A stretch of 64,000 nucleotides of DNA from JAWKMZ01 sp041391965 (GCA_041391965.1 JAWKMZ010000005.1:62001-126000); one strand, 5' to 3'; shown: positions 8,684 to 17,402, counted from the first letter of the stretch. The notes: generated by a model from the letters alone, not told the origin. Program-made: numbers and translations.

Positions 8684-9514
8684 TTAGTTTTTTTTGTTTG
8701 GTATAAAAAACAACATTACTTTAAAAATTACAGACACTATTTTTCTTAAAAACACTGATTGTTCAATTTGTTTTAATTGTGAAAAACGAGGCGAAGCATA
8801 GCCTTTGAGTCGTTTATAATCGTCTTTGAACAACGGAAAATACAACGCCATAAAGTCTTCTCGTTCTTGAGCTGCAAGACTTCGGAACTCTGAGGTGCTT
8901 GACACGCCTTCCATATCATATACAGCTACAAGCACGCCCACTTTCTGATAATTCACTTTTTCGATATAAATGGCATAGATCAAAAATTCCCAATCGGCAC
9001 TGATTTTTGAGCTTTCATTAAAATAAAACAATCGGTCAAAAAGTGACCGTTTAAAAAAACAGGCCTGTTGACAAATGGTCTGTTTGTAAAAGTAAGAAAA
9101 AGGCAAGACTTCAGGATGCACTTGAAGCCGTTCCCAATTGTTTTTTTTGTGACGCAACAGCACATCGCCGTAAATCAAATCATTTTCTAAGCTCATTTTA
9201 TCAAAAACATCCTGAAGCACCTGAGGATTGTATAAAAAATCGCCACTGTTCATAAACAGGATATAGTCTCCTTTTGCCACTTTAATACCTTTGTTCATGG
9301 CATTGTATATGCCATGGTCAGGTTCACTTACCCAATGGTTAATCTGAGACCCAAATTGTTCAATAACCGACACACTGGCATCAGAGCTCCCACCATCAAT
9401 AATGATATATTCAAAATCCACAAAAGTTTGTGCCACCACGCTTTCTATGGTCTTTAACAGACCTTTGGCGTTGTTGTAATTGATGGTGATTATAGATATT
9501 AAATTCTCCTTCAA
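8684..9514 (-). CDS. Family 2 glycosyltransferase (WcaA-like), TTG start
   Basis: 276 residues with the GT-A core at the N-terminus: ISIITINYNN, IIIDGGSSD near residue 36, SEPDHGIYNAMNKGI, and a degenerate metal site FMNSGDFLY. This layout is common among colanic-acid-type inverting transferases. The only start before the conserved core is a TTG at 9514-9512: an in-frame stop lies six codons upstream (9532-9530) and no ATG, GTG or other TTG falls between. About 80 bases separate it from the previous gene, and the GT4 gene follows after 17 bases. Substrate unknown. Confidence 0.88.
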   Translation of the reverse strand: MKENLISIITINYNNAKGLLKTIESVVAQTFVDFEYIIIDGGSSDASVSVIEQFGSQINHWVSEPDHGIYNAMNKGIKVAKGDYILFMNSGDFLYNPQVLQDVFDKMSLENDLIYGDVLLRHKKNNWERLQVHPEVLPFSYFYKQTICQQACFFKRSLFDRLFYFNESSKISADWEFLIYAIYIEKVNYQKVGVLVAVYDMEGVSSTSEFRSLAAQEREDFMALYFPLFKDDYKRLKGYASPRFSQLKQIEQSVFLRKIVSVIFKVMLFFIPNKKN

Positions 9515-9625
9515 ATTAAATATGCTTTTTTAAATGTTTGGTCAAAATAGAATTTTATGTTTGCCATATAAATTAAAGCAATTTTAGACCTGTTTTTAAT
9601 AAAAAATCGTCCATTCCGTTCACAA

Positions 9626-10594
9626 CTAAATTTTTACAGAGATGTTAAAAAATCGATAACCCTTTCCTGTAAAAATATAAAATGGATATGCTAAAAACAC
9701 TACCATCAAAATCTTTCTTTTATAATGGTGGATTAAAGAAAAGCGTTTCAACAATCCCATAGCAATACTATGAGCTGAACTATAATATTTAAGCTGTAGT
9801 GCACTAAATAAATTTTTAACGATGTTTTGTAAAATAATATACTCTCTTTCTTTAGTGAGAATTTTGGCTTCATTTAAAGTATCAAATATCTGAACCCGCG
9901 AAAGATATGTCGAATTTATCTTACTTTGCGATATTACTTTCCCTATTCTATTATGATGACTCCTAGCTAAATAGGTGGTTTTACCTAAAATTTCGTAATA
10001 AATATTAGCTATTAATTGTTTTAAATGAAACGTCCATTCTTGTGAGCTTGCTAAATTTTCATTAAATGGTTTGCCTTTAATACTTTTTTTCTTCCAAGAA
10101 ACACAACCTATTGGCCAAAGCACTTTTACACTTAACATCTCTGTAATTACGTCACTTTTAACATATATATTGGACCAATGCCTAATTATATTATTTTTGA
10201 AACCTTCAAACACCTCCGCATTGGTTATAACACAATCTAATTTTTCATTCATACTGTTATGCTTTTCCACATGAATTGATAAATGGTCTGGTAAAATCAA
10301 ATCGTCACTATCTACCCAATTAATAATTTCTCCTTTGCTTAACTCAAAGCCATAATTACGTGCAGCGTTACCTCCAGCTGCTCTATCTTTTGGCCTATGG
10401 TAGTATTGAAAACGAGCATCATTTTTTACATAAGCAGTTACAACGTCATCTGTATTGTCTTCACTCCCATCATCTACCACAATACATTCCCAATTGGTAT
10501 AGGTTTGCGCCAAAACAGAATCTAACGTCTCCCCAATCAAATGAGCACGATTATAAGTAGGAATGATAATAGACACCAAAGCAGTGGCACTCAT
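9626..10594 (-). CDS. Family 2 glycosyltransferase
   Basis: The protein from the ATG at 10594 is 322 residues and begins MSATALVSIIIPTYNR, the standard GT2 opening. It carries VVDDGSEDNT (about 38-47) and NWVDSDDL near 92, the donor-binding and metal-binding aspartates. An in-frame TTG at 10618 would add eight residues (MFLKQVIY) ahead of the conserved start, but I prefer the ATG. The C-terminal 100 residues are helical and basic with hydrophobic stretches, which may lie on the membrane. It is the first gene after the HU gene and its terminator, so it probably has its own promoter in the 10.6-10.9 kb gap. Confidence 0.87.
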   Translation of the reverse strand: MSATALVSIIIPTYNRAHLIGETLDSVLAQTYTNWECIVVDDGSEDNTDDVVTAYVKNDARFQYYHRPKDRAAGGNAARNYGFELSKGEIINWVDSDDLILPDHLSIHVEKHNSMNEKLDCVITNAEVFEGFKNNIIRHWSNIYVKSDVITEMLSVKVLWPIGCVSWKKKSIKGKPFNENLASSQEWTFHLKQLIANIYYEILGKTTYLARSHHNRIGKVISQSKINSTYLSRVQIFDTLNEAKILTKEREYIILQNIVKNLFSALQLKYYSSAHSIAMGLLKRFSLIHHYKRKILMVVFLAYPFYIFTGKGYRFFNISVKI

Positions 10595-10893
10595 ATAAAT
10601 AACTTGCTTTAAAAACAACAGGGCTAAGATACTAAAATTATGATAGGAGTTTATAACGGGTTTTAAACTTATTCAAGCGCTTTTTAGTACCTACAACACG
10701 TATCACAAAAAGCTACGGTAACAACAGACAAAAGCAACGGTGCTTTGTATAAAACACAGCGGTGGTTTTTTATAGAGGTATTGAGGCTATATACTAACAA
10801 GCGGTTAAAGCAGGCAATCCAAAGTACGATAAAAGACTTCTTAAAAATGTTAATTTTTTTGTAGGCTTCCTTTTTAAACTGTACTTTTAACCT
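10595..10893. other. Intergenic gap between HU terminator and glycosyltransferase
   Basis: About 300 bases with no convincing gene in either direction. It must hold the promoter for the leftward glycosyltransferase group if the HU terminator works, but I found no clean TAnnTTTG element. Purine-rich and T-rich tracts are present with no clear repeats. Confidence 0.5.
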
Positions 10894-10930
10894 ATAAAAA
10901 AACCTTGAATACGCATATACTCAAGGCTTT
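10894..10930 (-). terminator. Intrinsic terminator after the HU gene
   Basis: On the minus strand the hairpin arms CCTTGA and TCAAGG (10926-10921 and 10908-10903), separated by 12 bases, are followed directly by a run of seven T. It lies just beyond the HU stop codon at 10953, which suits a Rho-independent terminator that isolates the HU gene within the polysaccharide locus. Confidence 0.75.
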
Positions 10931-10952
10931 TAAAGCAATGTACAATCAGATA

Positions 10953-11336
10953 CTAAGCGGAAACTTTGGTATATTTAACTGATTTTAACATTGATTTTAA
11001 ATCAGCACCAGGCGAAAATAATATTTTCGCCTTTTTTATGGCGCTTGCCGTAAAATCGTCAGACAGGGTTTGTCCTTCGCTACTTAACGACATTCTAAAA
11101 CTGCCCAACGCTCCAAGGTCGACAATTTTACCTTCGCCTAAGTGGTAGGTTACCAACTCGACTAAGGAGATTAATACAGCATAACAATCCGCTTTACTTA
11201 CGGTACTCTGTTTGGACGCAAAATGCGCCAACTCGTTCAAATCTACACGCCCTGCATTGATAGCTTGTGCGTAGAATTTTTCGGGAGCAAGTAAATCTTG
11301 AGGATTCTTTTTGCCGATGGCTTTAAATTTAACCAT
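10953..11336 (-). CDS. HU-family DNA-binding protein (Bacteroidota HU-HIG type)
   Basis: 127 residues, longer than classical HU (about 90) as usual for the Bacteroidota family. Recognisable parts are the N-terminal VKFKAIGKKNP, a helical body, and the GEGKIVDLGALGSFRMSLSSEG stretch (shortened here to key residues G-ALGSF) where HU has its beta-arm base. The C-terminal tail is short and weakly basic, with no Gly-rich extension. The family binds and bends DNA as dimers. Here it is flanked by 420 bases upstream and a terminator downstream, so it is an independent unit inside the polysaccharide operon. A role in locus regulation or nucleoid architecture is inference only. Confidence 0.88.
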   Translation of the reverse strand: MVKFKAIGKKNPQDLLAPEKFYAQAINAGRVDLNELAHFASKQSTVSKADCYAVLISLVELVTYHLGEGKIVDLGALGSFRMSLSSEGQTLSDDFTASAIKKAKILFSPGADLKSMLKSVKYTKVSA

Positions 11337-11758
11337 ATCAATAACTGTTTTTGTGACACTCTGTTACAAGTGGCGCCAGCACTATTGCTTTTGCAATTTA
11401 AAAATAGTATAATTTCGTACACCTATTTATAAAACTTATTAACAATATACAAACTATATCACAATCTTAGTTTAGAGTCTTTTGTCCGATAAAATCGCAA
11501 TTAAGCACTTATTTATATATTTTTTCTTACAGTATTTAACCTTTCATCGAACAGATAATCACTTCATTCGTGTTTTTTAAAGAAACGGTTAAAAAAACGG
11601 ATAGTTATTAACAATTTTAAAAAATTATTAGCAGGCGCTTAATCGTTGGTTTTTAGGTGTATGGCGTATTAAAACGGTATCATTAGAAACCCTTTAAAGG
11701 AACTTTCTTTTTTTACCATAAATAGAAGGGGCTCGTTTTGAGTATGCGCTAATAGGTG
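11337..11758. other. Intergenic region upstream of HU gene
   Basis: About 420 bases without a gene. It should contain the HU promoter (minus strand). Visible structures are a small perfect hairpin ATTGC-TTTT-GCAAT at 11384-11397, a GGCGCC palindrome near 11372 and a CCTTTAAAGG palindrome near 11693. No full TAnnTTTG promoter match was found close to the HU start. Confidence 0.5.
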
Positions 11759-12691
11759 TTAAAAATCTAAATAATGTTTGCCCTTGGTTTTATTAATGTC
11801 TTTGCTATACATCACTACTTTTTTTATAGCTCTCAAACGCTTGTATTCCATAATTTTACCTTTAAAACCTTTAAAATTCAATTGTATCAATGCCTTTATA
11901 CTTTCTTTAAGCAATCGGTTGAAGTGTTGCTTGCAGGTTTCTGAATTATTATCTAAATTAACATTAGCCCATACCACTTTAAAGTGCTTTTCTTTAGATA
12001 AAAAATAGGGCTCGGTAAATGCGTGTATAGGAGGTCTATCACGGTGTTCACGATCGTGAATAACATAGACATTAGGGATAATTCCTATTTTAAATTTATG
12101 AAACAACACACGTTGGCAGTAATTATCATCTTCACCATAATGAAAAAACAAAGGGTCAAAACCTCCAACCGTTTCTAAACAGGCTTTAGAAAGCAACCAA
12201 GCAGCTGCATTAACAAAGGGAACCTCATAAACGGGTTGTAATGTTTTTTTTAGAATAGCATCTGACACAAAAAATGGATTGTTACTAAAACTTGTATAAT
12301 TAGCAAAACCAATATCCAATTTATCTTGCTTAGCATTGATATGGATAGGGCTTAAAATACCATAGCTCGGATTTTCTTTTTGAAATTTAACAAGGGTATC
12401 TAAAGCATCATCTACTAAATAAGCATCCTGATTTAACAAGAATACTTGTTCCGCTCCTTTATTTAAAGCATAACTAATACCAATATTATTAGCAGCACCA
12501 AAACCTAAATTTTTAGCCTGAGGCAATATAATAACCTCTTTATAATTTTGTTTTATAAAGGTAATGGTAGCATCAGTTGATGCATTGTCAACAACAATAG
12601 TAGTATGACCTTTACAACTATTTAAACATTTTGTAAGCCATGGCATGCCATTGTATGTGACGATGATGATATATAAATTGTGTGCAAGCAT
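11759..12691 (-). CDS. Family 2 glycosyltransferase (rhamnosyltransferase-like)
   Basis: 310 residues. The core reads YIIIVTYNG, VVDNASTD near 33-40, KNLGFGAANNIG, and LLNQDAYL, a set typical of the rhamnosyltransferase/WbbL-like GT2 subgroup. FHYGEDDNYCQRV in the second half contributes the usual acceptor-side acidic motif. It probably adds a deoxyhexose or related sugar to the lipid-linked chain. It follows the kinase gene after 24 bases and is the last gene before the HU interruption, so it is the distal gene of the exporter transcript. Confidence 0.89.
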   Translation of the reverse strand: MLAHNLYIIIVTYNGMPWLTKCLNSCKGHTTIVVDNASTDATITFIKQNYKEVIILPQAKNLGFGAANNIGISYALNKGAEQVFLLNQDAYLVDDALDTLVKFQKENPSYGILSPIHINAKQDKLDIGFANYTSFSNNPFFVSDAILKKTLQPVYEVPFVNAAAWLLSKACLETVGGFDPLFFHYGEDDNYCQRVLFHKFKIGIIPNVYVIHDREHRDRPPIHAFTEPYFLSKEKHFKVVWANVNLDNNSETCKQHFNRLLKESIKALIQLNFKGFKGKIMEYKRLRAIKKVVMYSKDINKTKGKHYLDF

Positions 12692-12715
12692 ACAAATAAT
12701 ATGAATTTAACAACA

Positions 12716-14608
12716 TTATTTTAATTTCAAAAGGTTAACTTTTTTTAAAATCTTTACAGCTATCTTTTTGACTCTTGGGTTTTTATATAAAAACAAAACC
12801 AAACGATCTCTAAGACTTAATAGAATATTATCAGAAATAAATTCTTCTTGTATGATATTTAATTTTTTTTCTATTAAATCTACATTGTTGTAATCTTCAG
12901 GTTTTATTAAGCATAATTTTTCTGAAATTTTTTTACAATGCGCTATCTTACCAAAATAGAGATTTACAAGCTTACCAAAAGAATAAGCATCAGAAAATTG
13001 GCCTTCTGAAAATTTGAATTGCGATCCTAAATTTCTTGGTGTAATACAGTTGTGTCTTTTACTAACTGTTGTAGCCCAACCAAAATCAAATAATTTTAAA
13101 AAATAAGATTCTTTATCCTTTATTAAAATTAAATTATCTGGACGAATATCTCGATGTACAACTTCATTTCTAATTAAAATTTTTAATATTTCTATGCCTT
13201 CATAAATAAATCTATTAATATGGGTTAAATTCCAAAATTGTTTCTCAGAATATATTTGAACAAAAGAAACTCCCTCAAAAAATTCCATTTGAGCTAAACC
13301 AAATCCTTTAAAATTTTTATTGTTTAATAGTTTAGGGAAATAGTCATATTCAGATAATAACGTTAAAAAAAAAGTTTCATTTGAGATTATAGGGTTTGAT
13401 GCAACTTTTGATATTATATTATTTTTTAAATATATTTCAGAAAAGAAAAAATCATGTTCATACCTAGATTGGGATTTGGCAATGTTTTCACCGTATTGAG
13501 ACGTTCTACTAGTATCGTTTTCTAAAAATAATTTATTATAAAAAACAGTATAATCATTTGGAATAGTATAATTATAACCATAAGTATTTAAAAAATTATC
13601 TAACTTTAATTTTATATTATCTAAAGTTAAAGATTGCGAATAATTGAAGTCTATAAGGGTACCTATTTGTTTTAATTTTTTATGATAATCAGCCTTTACA
13701 CTTGGCTTTTGAACAAAAGCATGATATAATAACGAGTAAAAATAGTTGACATTATTTGGAACAAAAAATAGATTTTTATAAAATACTTTGCTTTCTAAAA
13801 TTGAAAGTTGCCATTTAATATCATAATAATTATCGCCTAAAAACCTAAAATCAAATGGAACTTTTTCATTATTAATTTGAATTAAATAATAAACTCTATA
13901 TTCTAAATGAGGATAAACTGGGTCTGCATTGGTTAAATAAACAATATAATTTAAGTTATCTACTAATAAATCAATATCGCCATGTCCTTCAATAGTATAT
14001 GCGTCGGGTAGGCATTCAAAGTTTCTTAAAACACAATAATTTGCAGAGTTGTTAAGCACATAAAATAATTGAACTATATCTTTATATCCATCTGCTCCAA
14101 TACAATTATTTTGGATTATTTGTACTTCTTTTGTGTATCCTAAATACTTAGCTTTAAAATCATTTATATTAAGACCTAAAACTAAAGTTAAGTCTTTATT
14201 ACTTTCAAAAATGGTATCAGATGCGTGTATTTTATGACCGCCACCAGTTAAGCTTCTTAAAGATTGCTTTAGGTCAAATACATTAGTATTGACACTTCTT
14301 TTACCACTGGAAGTAATCCTATTTTCATATTTTGGCTGTTCATCCTCATATACAATTAAATAGAATGGATCATCTCCACAATGTTCAATTTTTTTTAATA
14401 TAAGGTCATTATAGTCGTTATAGGATAGATGACTTTGTGAATGTGAATAAAATATTTTTAAGTTGTCTAAAAATGAATTTTTATTCCATTGAACTTCAAA
14501 TATTCTCTTTATAGAAAATGAAGTTTTTAGTTGATTCAATATAGTTTCCTTAAAATTTAAAGCATTTGACCAAATTATAAGTGTATGTGTTTCTATAATT
14601 GTTCCCAT
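12716..14608 (-). CDS. Nucleotidyltransferase-like plus protein-kinase-like fusion, candidate polysaccharide chain-end enzyme
   Basis: 630 residues; I do not know a named family. Residues 1-150 hold an unassigned domain with a conserved-looking TGGGHKIHASD (121-131). Residues about 170-320 look like a nucleotidyltransferase (GHGDIDLLVDN at 208-218, later VPFDFR at 250-255). Residues about 385-560 form a kinase fold: candidate ATP lysine K401 (ISKVAS) paired with E411, catalytic loop HRDIRPDN at 485-492, metal-binding DFG at 508-510, and SDAYSFG at 539-545. The last 20 residues are a basic amphipathic helix that could touch the membrane. All key catalytic residues are present, so it is unlikely to be a pseudokinase. 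The ATG lies inside the 3' end of wzt (16-base overlap). WbdD, the E. coli O9a terminator, also has a kinase and sits in an operon with wzm/wzt, so a chain-capping role is a reasonable inference. The gene is markedly AT-rich. Confidence 0.75.
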   Translation of the reverse strand: MGTIIETHTLIIWSNALNFKETILNQLKTSFSIKRIFEVQWNKNSFLDNLKIFYSHSQSHLSYNDYNDLILKKIEHCGDDPFYLIVYEDEQPKYENRITSSGKRSVNTNVFDLKQSLRSLTGGGHKIHASDTIFESNKDLTLVLGLNINDFKAKYLGYTKEVQIIQNNCIGADGYKDIVQLFYVLNNSANYCVLRNFECLPDAYTIEGHGDIDLLVDNLNYIVYLTNADPVYPHLEYRVYYLIQINNEKVPFDFRFLGDNYYDIKWQLSILESKVFYKNLFFVPNNVNYFYSLLYHAFVQKPSVKADYHKKLKQIGTLIDFNYSQSLTLDNIKLKLDNFLNTYGYNYTIPNDYTVFYNKLFLENDTSRTSQYGENIAKSQSRYEHDFFFSEIYLKNNIISKVASNPIISNETFFLTLLSEYDYFPKLLNNKNFKGFGLAQMEFFEGVSFVQIYSEKQFWNLTHINRFIYEGIEILKILIRNEVVHRDIRPDNLILIKDKESYFLKLFDFGWATTVSKRHNCITPRNLGSQFKFSEGQFSDAYSFGKLVNLYFGKIAHCKKISEKLCLIKPEDYNNVDLIEKKLNIIQEEFISDNILLSLRDRLVLFLYKNPRVKKIAVKILKKVNLLKLK

Positions 14609-15867
14609 TGATGCTTTTTAAGTATAATTGGCATATCTGAATAAGAAAATCTTCCATATCCAAAAATATCTTTTTCTAAAATCATTAATGTAGTCACTCC
14701 AACAATGTGATCATATAATATGGCTCCACGTCTTAAAGAAATATTCAAATAATACTTTCCTGATTTTAAATTTATTGATTCACTAACTATACATTTAATT
14801 TTCTTAATTTGATTTTTGCTAATTTCAAAAACACTTCCAATATCTGATGAATCAAAAGCCAAAATTCTATTTTCCTTATCATCAAAAACAGCTACCCTTA
14901 AGGTAAATGAAGTTTCAATTTTACTTTCAATATTAAATTCAAAATTAAAATTATCGCCCATTAAACATTCTGAAATAGATTCCCCATTAATATCTAAAAT
15001 GCTGAATTTGGATATTTTAATTGTATTATAATGAGGCTTGTGCTCTGAAAAATTAAATGCAATACTTTCATTGCTACTCAATTCTTTATAAATTCTTAAA
15101 GATTCATCAACATTTCCTTCATAAATTATTTTACCTTGATCTAATATAATTGCACGATTACACAAACTCTTTACCGCAGCCATATTATGGCTCACAAACA
15201 ATACGGTACGTCCAGCTGTTTTACTAATATCCTGCATTTTCCCAATGGCCTTTTTTTGAAACTCGGCATCACCAACCGCCAACACCTCATCAACCACCAA
15301 AATATCAGGCTCTAAATGGGCCGCTACGGCAAAGGCCAAACGTACGGTCATCCCACTACTGTAGCGTTTGACTGGGGTGTCAATATAACGTGCACAGCCG
15401 CTAAAGTCAATAATTTCGTCTTCTTTGGCTTTTATTTCGGCTTTGGTCATGCCTAAAATAGCACCATTCAAATAAATATTTTCGCGTCCTGTCAACTCTG
15501 GGTGAAACCCTGTACCAACCTCTAAAAGCGAAGCAATACGCCCTTTGGTTTTAATCTCGCCTGTGGTAGGGCTGGTCACTCGGGATAAAATTTTTAATAA
15601 AGTTGATTTGCCTGCGCCATTTCTGCCTATAATACCTAAAACTTCTCCTTGTTTGACTTTAAAATTAATATGTTGTAAAGCCCACACATAGTCACTATTG
15701 CCTTTGATACTTCTATCGTTAGTATCGCCAATTTTTAAAAATGGGTCTTCTTTGCCTCTAACTTTACTCCACCAACGGTTAAGGTCATGGCTGATTGTGC
15801 CAGTCCCTACAGTACCTAAGCGGTATTGCTTGCTGATATTTTCGGCTTTTAAGATGATGTTTTCCAC
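14593..15867 (-). CDS. wzt: ABC transporter ATPase Wzt with C-terminal carbohydrate-binding domain
   Basis: 424 residues. The nucleotide-binding domain has Walker A GRNGAGKST (81-89), a Q-loop region LLEVGTGFHPELTGREN, signature YSSGM (169-173), Walker B ILVVDE (189-194) and the switch His227. Residues about 270-424 form the extra beta-rich domain that in Wzt proteins binds the capped end of the O-polysaccharide before export. With Wzm it moves undecaprenyl-linked chains across the inner membrane. The start is GTG at 15867-15865, directly abutting a GGTTGTC repeat array, so no normal leader is present. Codons after about residue 250 become much more AT-rich, matching the kinase gene next door and not the ATPase part. 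Confidence 0.94.
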   Translation of the reverse strand: MENIILKAENISKQYRLGTVGTGTISHDLNRWWSKVRGKEDPFLKIGDTNDRSIKGNSDYVWALQHINFKVKQGEVLGIIGRNGAGKSTLLKILSRVTSPTTGEIKTKGRIASLLEVGTGFHPELTGRENIYLNGAILGMTKAEIKAKEDEIIDFSGCARYIDTPVKRYSSGMTVRLAFAVAAHLEPDILVVDEVLAVGDAEFQKKAIGKMQDISKTAGRTVLFVSHNMAAVKSLCNRAIILDQGKIIYEGNVDESLRIYKELSSNESIAFNFSEHKPHYNTIKISKFSILDINGESISECLMGDNFNFEFNIESKIETSFTLRVAVFDDKENRILAFDSSDIGSVFEISKNQIKKIKCIVSESINLKSGKYYLNISLRRGAILYDHIVGVTTLMILEKDIFGYGRFSYSDMPIILKKHQWEQL

Positions 15868-15984
15868 GGTTATCGGTTGTCGGTTGTCGGTTATCAGTTA
15901 TCAGTTTTCTGTTTTCGGTTGTCGGTTGTCGGTTGTCGGTTATCTGTTGTTGGACAACTCACAACGGACAACCGACAACGCACA
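15868..15984. repeat. Left GGTTGTC repeat array flanking the four-helix-bundle gene
   Basis: A degenerate tandem array of heptamers (GGTTGTC, GGTTATC, AGTTATC and similar) running rightward from the wzt start codon. After a GTTGTTGGACAAC palindrome it switches to the inverted form (GACAACC, GACAACTCACAAC). The array could fold into a long imperfect hairpin. It shares its unit with the array at 16371-16441. Confidence 0.9.
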
Positions 15985-15988
15985 ATGC

Positions 15989-16348
15989 TTATTTCCACTC
16001 CTTTTCTACATAAATTATAAACTTGAACAATTTAGCTCCTAAAATATCATATTTATTTATCATTCCATTAACTTCTAATGCTGGATATAGTTTTTCTATC
16101 ATTTCTAATTGTGAAACACATTCCAATAAAGAGGCATGCGCATAGACTAAAAACTTAATAAAATCCTGCTTGTATCGTCTTCTTCCGTAGCCCTCAACTA
16201 TATTATCTTTTATACTTTTTGATGAACGCCTTATCTGACTCCCTTGTTCGTATATTTCAAATTTAGGAAGTTTTAATGAGAGATGATGCACTTCAGTAGC
16301 ATATTGAAATGCTAAATTATATATATCTAACTCTCTATACGATTTCAT
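15989..16348 (-). CDS. Four-helix-bundle protein (S23/23S rRNA intervening-sequence family)
   Basis: 119 residues with the family pattern: YRELDIYNLAFQYATEVH near the start, then QIRRSSKSIKDNIVEGYGRR (about 57-76, key residues R-SS-SI-NI-EG-GR), and a helical C-terminal half. The family was first found encoded in intervening sequences of 23S rRNA genes and forms pentamers of four-helix bundles; its biochemical function is not established. Here it stands between wzm and wzt, flanked on both sides by related short repeats, with an ATG at 16348. It has nothing evident to do with export; I read it as a small mobile-like insertion. Confidence 0.9.
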   Translation of the reverse strand: MKSYRELDIYNLAFQYATEVHHLSLKLPKFEIYEQGSQIRRSSKSIKDNIVEGYGRRRYKQDFIKFLVYAHASLLECVSQLEMIEKLYPALEVNGMINKYDILGAKLFKFIIYVEKEWK

Positions 16349-16370
16349 AATATGCTTTTATTACTTAATT

Positions 16371-16441
16371 TTCGGTTATCGGACAACTCACAACAGACAA
16401 CAGACAACCGACAACCGACAACTCACAACTCACAACAGACA
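16371..16441. repeat. Right GACAACC/GACAACTCACAAC repeat array
   Basis: Begins GGTTATCGGACAAC and continues as degenerate GACAACC, AGACAAC and CTCACAA units right up to the wzm stop codon region at 16448. It is mostly the inverted form of the unit at 15868-15984, so the four-helix-bundle gene is bracketed by inverted arrays. Confidence 0.88.
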
Positions 16442-16447
16442 CCCCCT

Positions 16448-17308
16448 CTACACCGTATCAATAAAACTCTTTTCCGTCTTATTAAAAATAATCAATCCTA
16501 ACAAAAATAAAACAATACAAATCGCTAAAGTATAACTAAACCCAAACCAACTAAACGTCCCTGTATCTAATAACATATACCGAAAGCCTTCAATAATTTG
16601 TGTTAATGGGTTGTATTCTACAAATAAAGCCACTGCTTCTGGAAATTTTTCTTTAGCTTCACTTACTGGATATGGAACTGCCGATACATACATCAACAAC
16701 TGCACGCCAAAACCCACTAAAATGGTTAAATCGCGATATTTGGTGGTCATGGACGAAATAATCATTCCTAAGCCTAAGCCCAACAAAGCCATCATAACGA
16801 TATAAATAGGAAATAACAGTAAATGGCTATTCATACTAAACTCAAAACCTTGACTAAAATAATACACATAAAATCCAATAAAAATACCCAACTGAATACC
16901 AAACTTTAATAAATTAGAAAGTGTGATAGATAGAGGCATAATGACTCTTGGAAAATAGACTTTGCCAAAAAGGCTTTGATTGGTGGTAAAGGTGCTAGAG
17001 GTACCTGTAAGGCATTCTTTAAAATAATTCCAAGCGGTAATCCCTGCCAAATTAAACAAAAATGGTGGCACACTTCCGGTTTGTATTTGCCCTAAATTAT
17101 TAAAAATTAGAGTAAAAATAACCGAAGTAAAAAGAGGTTGTATTACATACCATAAAGGACCTAAAATGGTTTGCTTATATACGGTGACAATATCGCGTTT
17201 TACAAAAAGAAGCAACAAATCGCGATAGCGCCAAATTTCTTTAAAATTAAGACTTATCAATTTTTGTCGCGAAGAAATGGTAAATAACCACTGATCGTCT
17301 GGTGTCAT
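16448..17308 (-). CDS. wzm: ABC polysaccharide exporter permease Wzm
   Basis: 286 residues with six predicted membrane spans. The cytoplasmic N-terminal segment has WRYRDLLLLFVKRDIVTVYKQT-type sequence (key residues RD-LL-KRD--YKQT), then the ILGPLWYVIQP motif characteristic of the ABC-2 polysaccharide permeases. It pairs with Wzt to flip or export lipid-linked chains. In this family wzm and wzt are normally adjacent; here they are separated only by the four-helix-bundle insertion (about 580 bases). Ninety-four bases precede it. Confidence 0.95.
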   Translation of the reverse strand: MTPDDQWLFTISSRQKLISLNFKEIWRYRDLLLLFVKRDIVTVYKQTILGPLWYVIQPLFTSVIFTLIFNNLGQIQTGSVPPFLFNLAGITAWNYFKECLTGTSSTFTTNQSLFGKVYFPRVIMPLSITLSNLLKFGIQLGIFIGFYVYYFSQGFEFSMNSHLLLFPIYIVMMALLGLGLGMIISSMTTKYRDLTILVGFGVQLLMYVSAVPYPVSEAKEKFPEAVALFVEYNPLTQIIEGFRYMLLDTGTFSWFGFSYTLAICIVLFLLGLIIFNKTEKSFIDTV

Positions 17309-17402
17309 ACAATAGCAAGGGTTTTTAGTGAGCTAATATAACAGAAATATAAGCAGAGTCCTAATAAATTAATAGACGTTAGATATTTAATATTCTCTAA
17401 TT

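Noticed and set aside
15868..16447. CRISPR-like repeat array
   Set aside because: The units are seven-base degenerate heptamers without spacers of regular length, and there are no cas genes.
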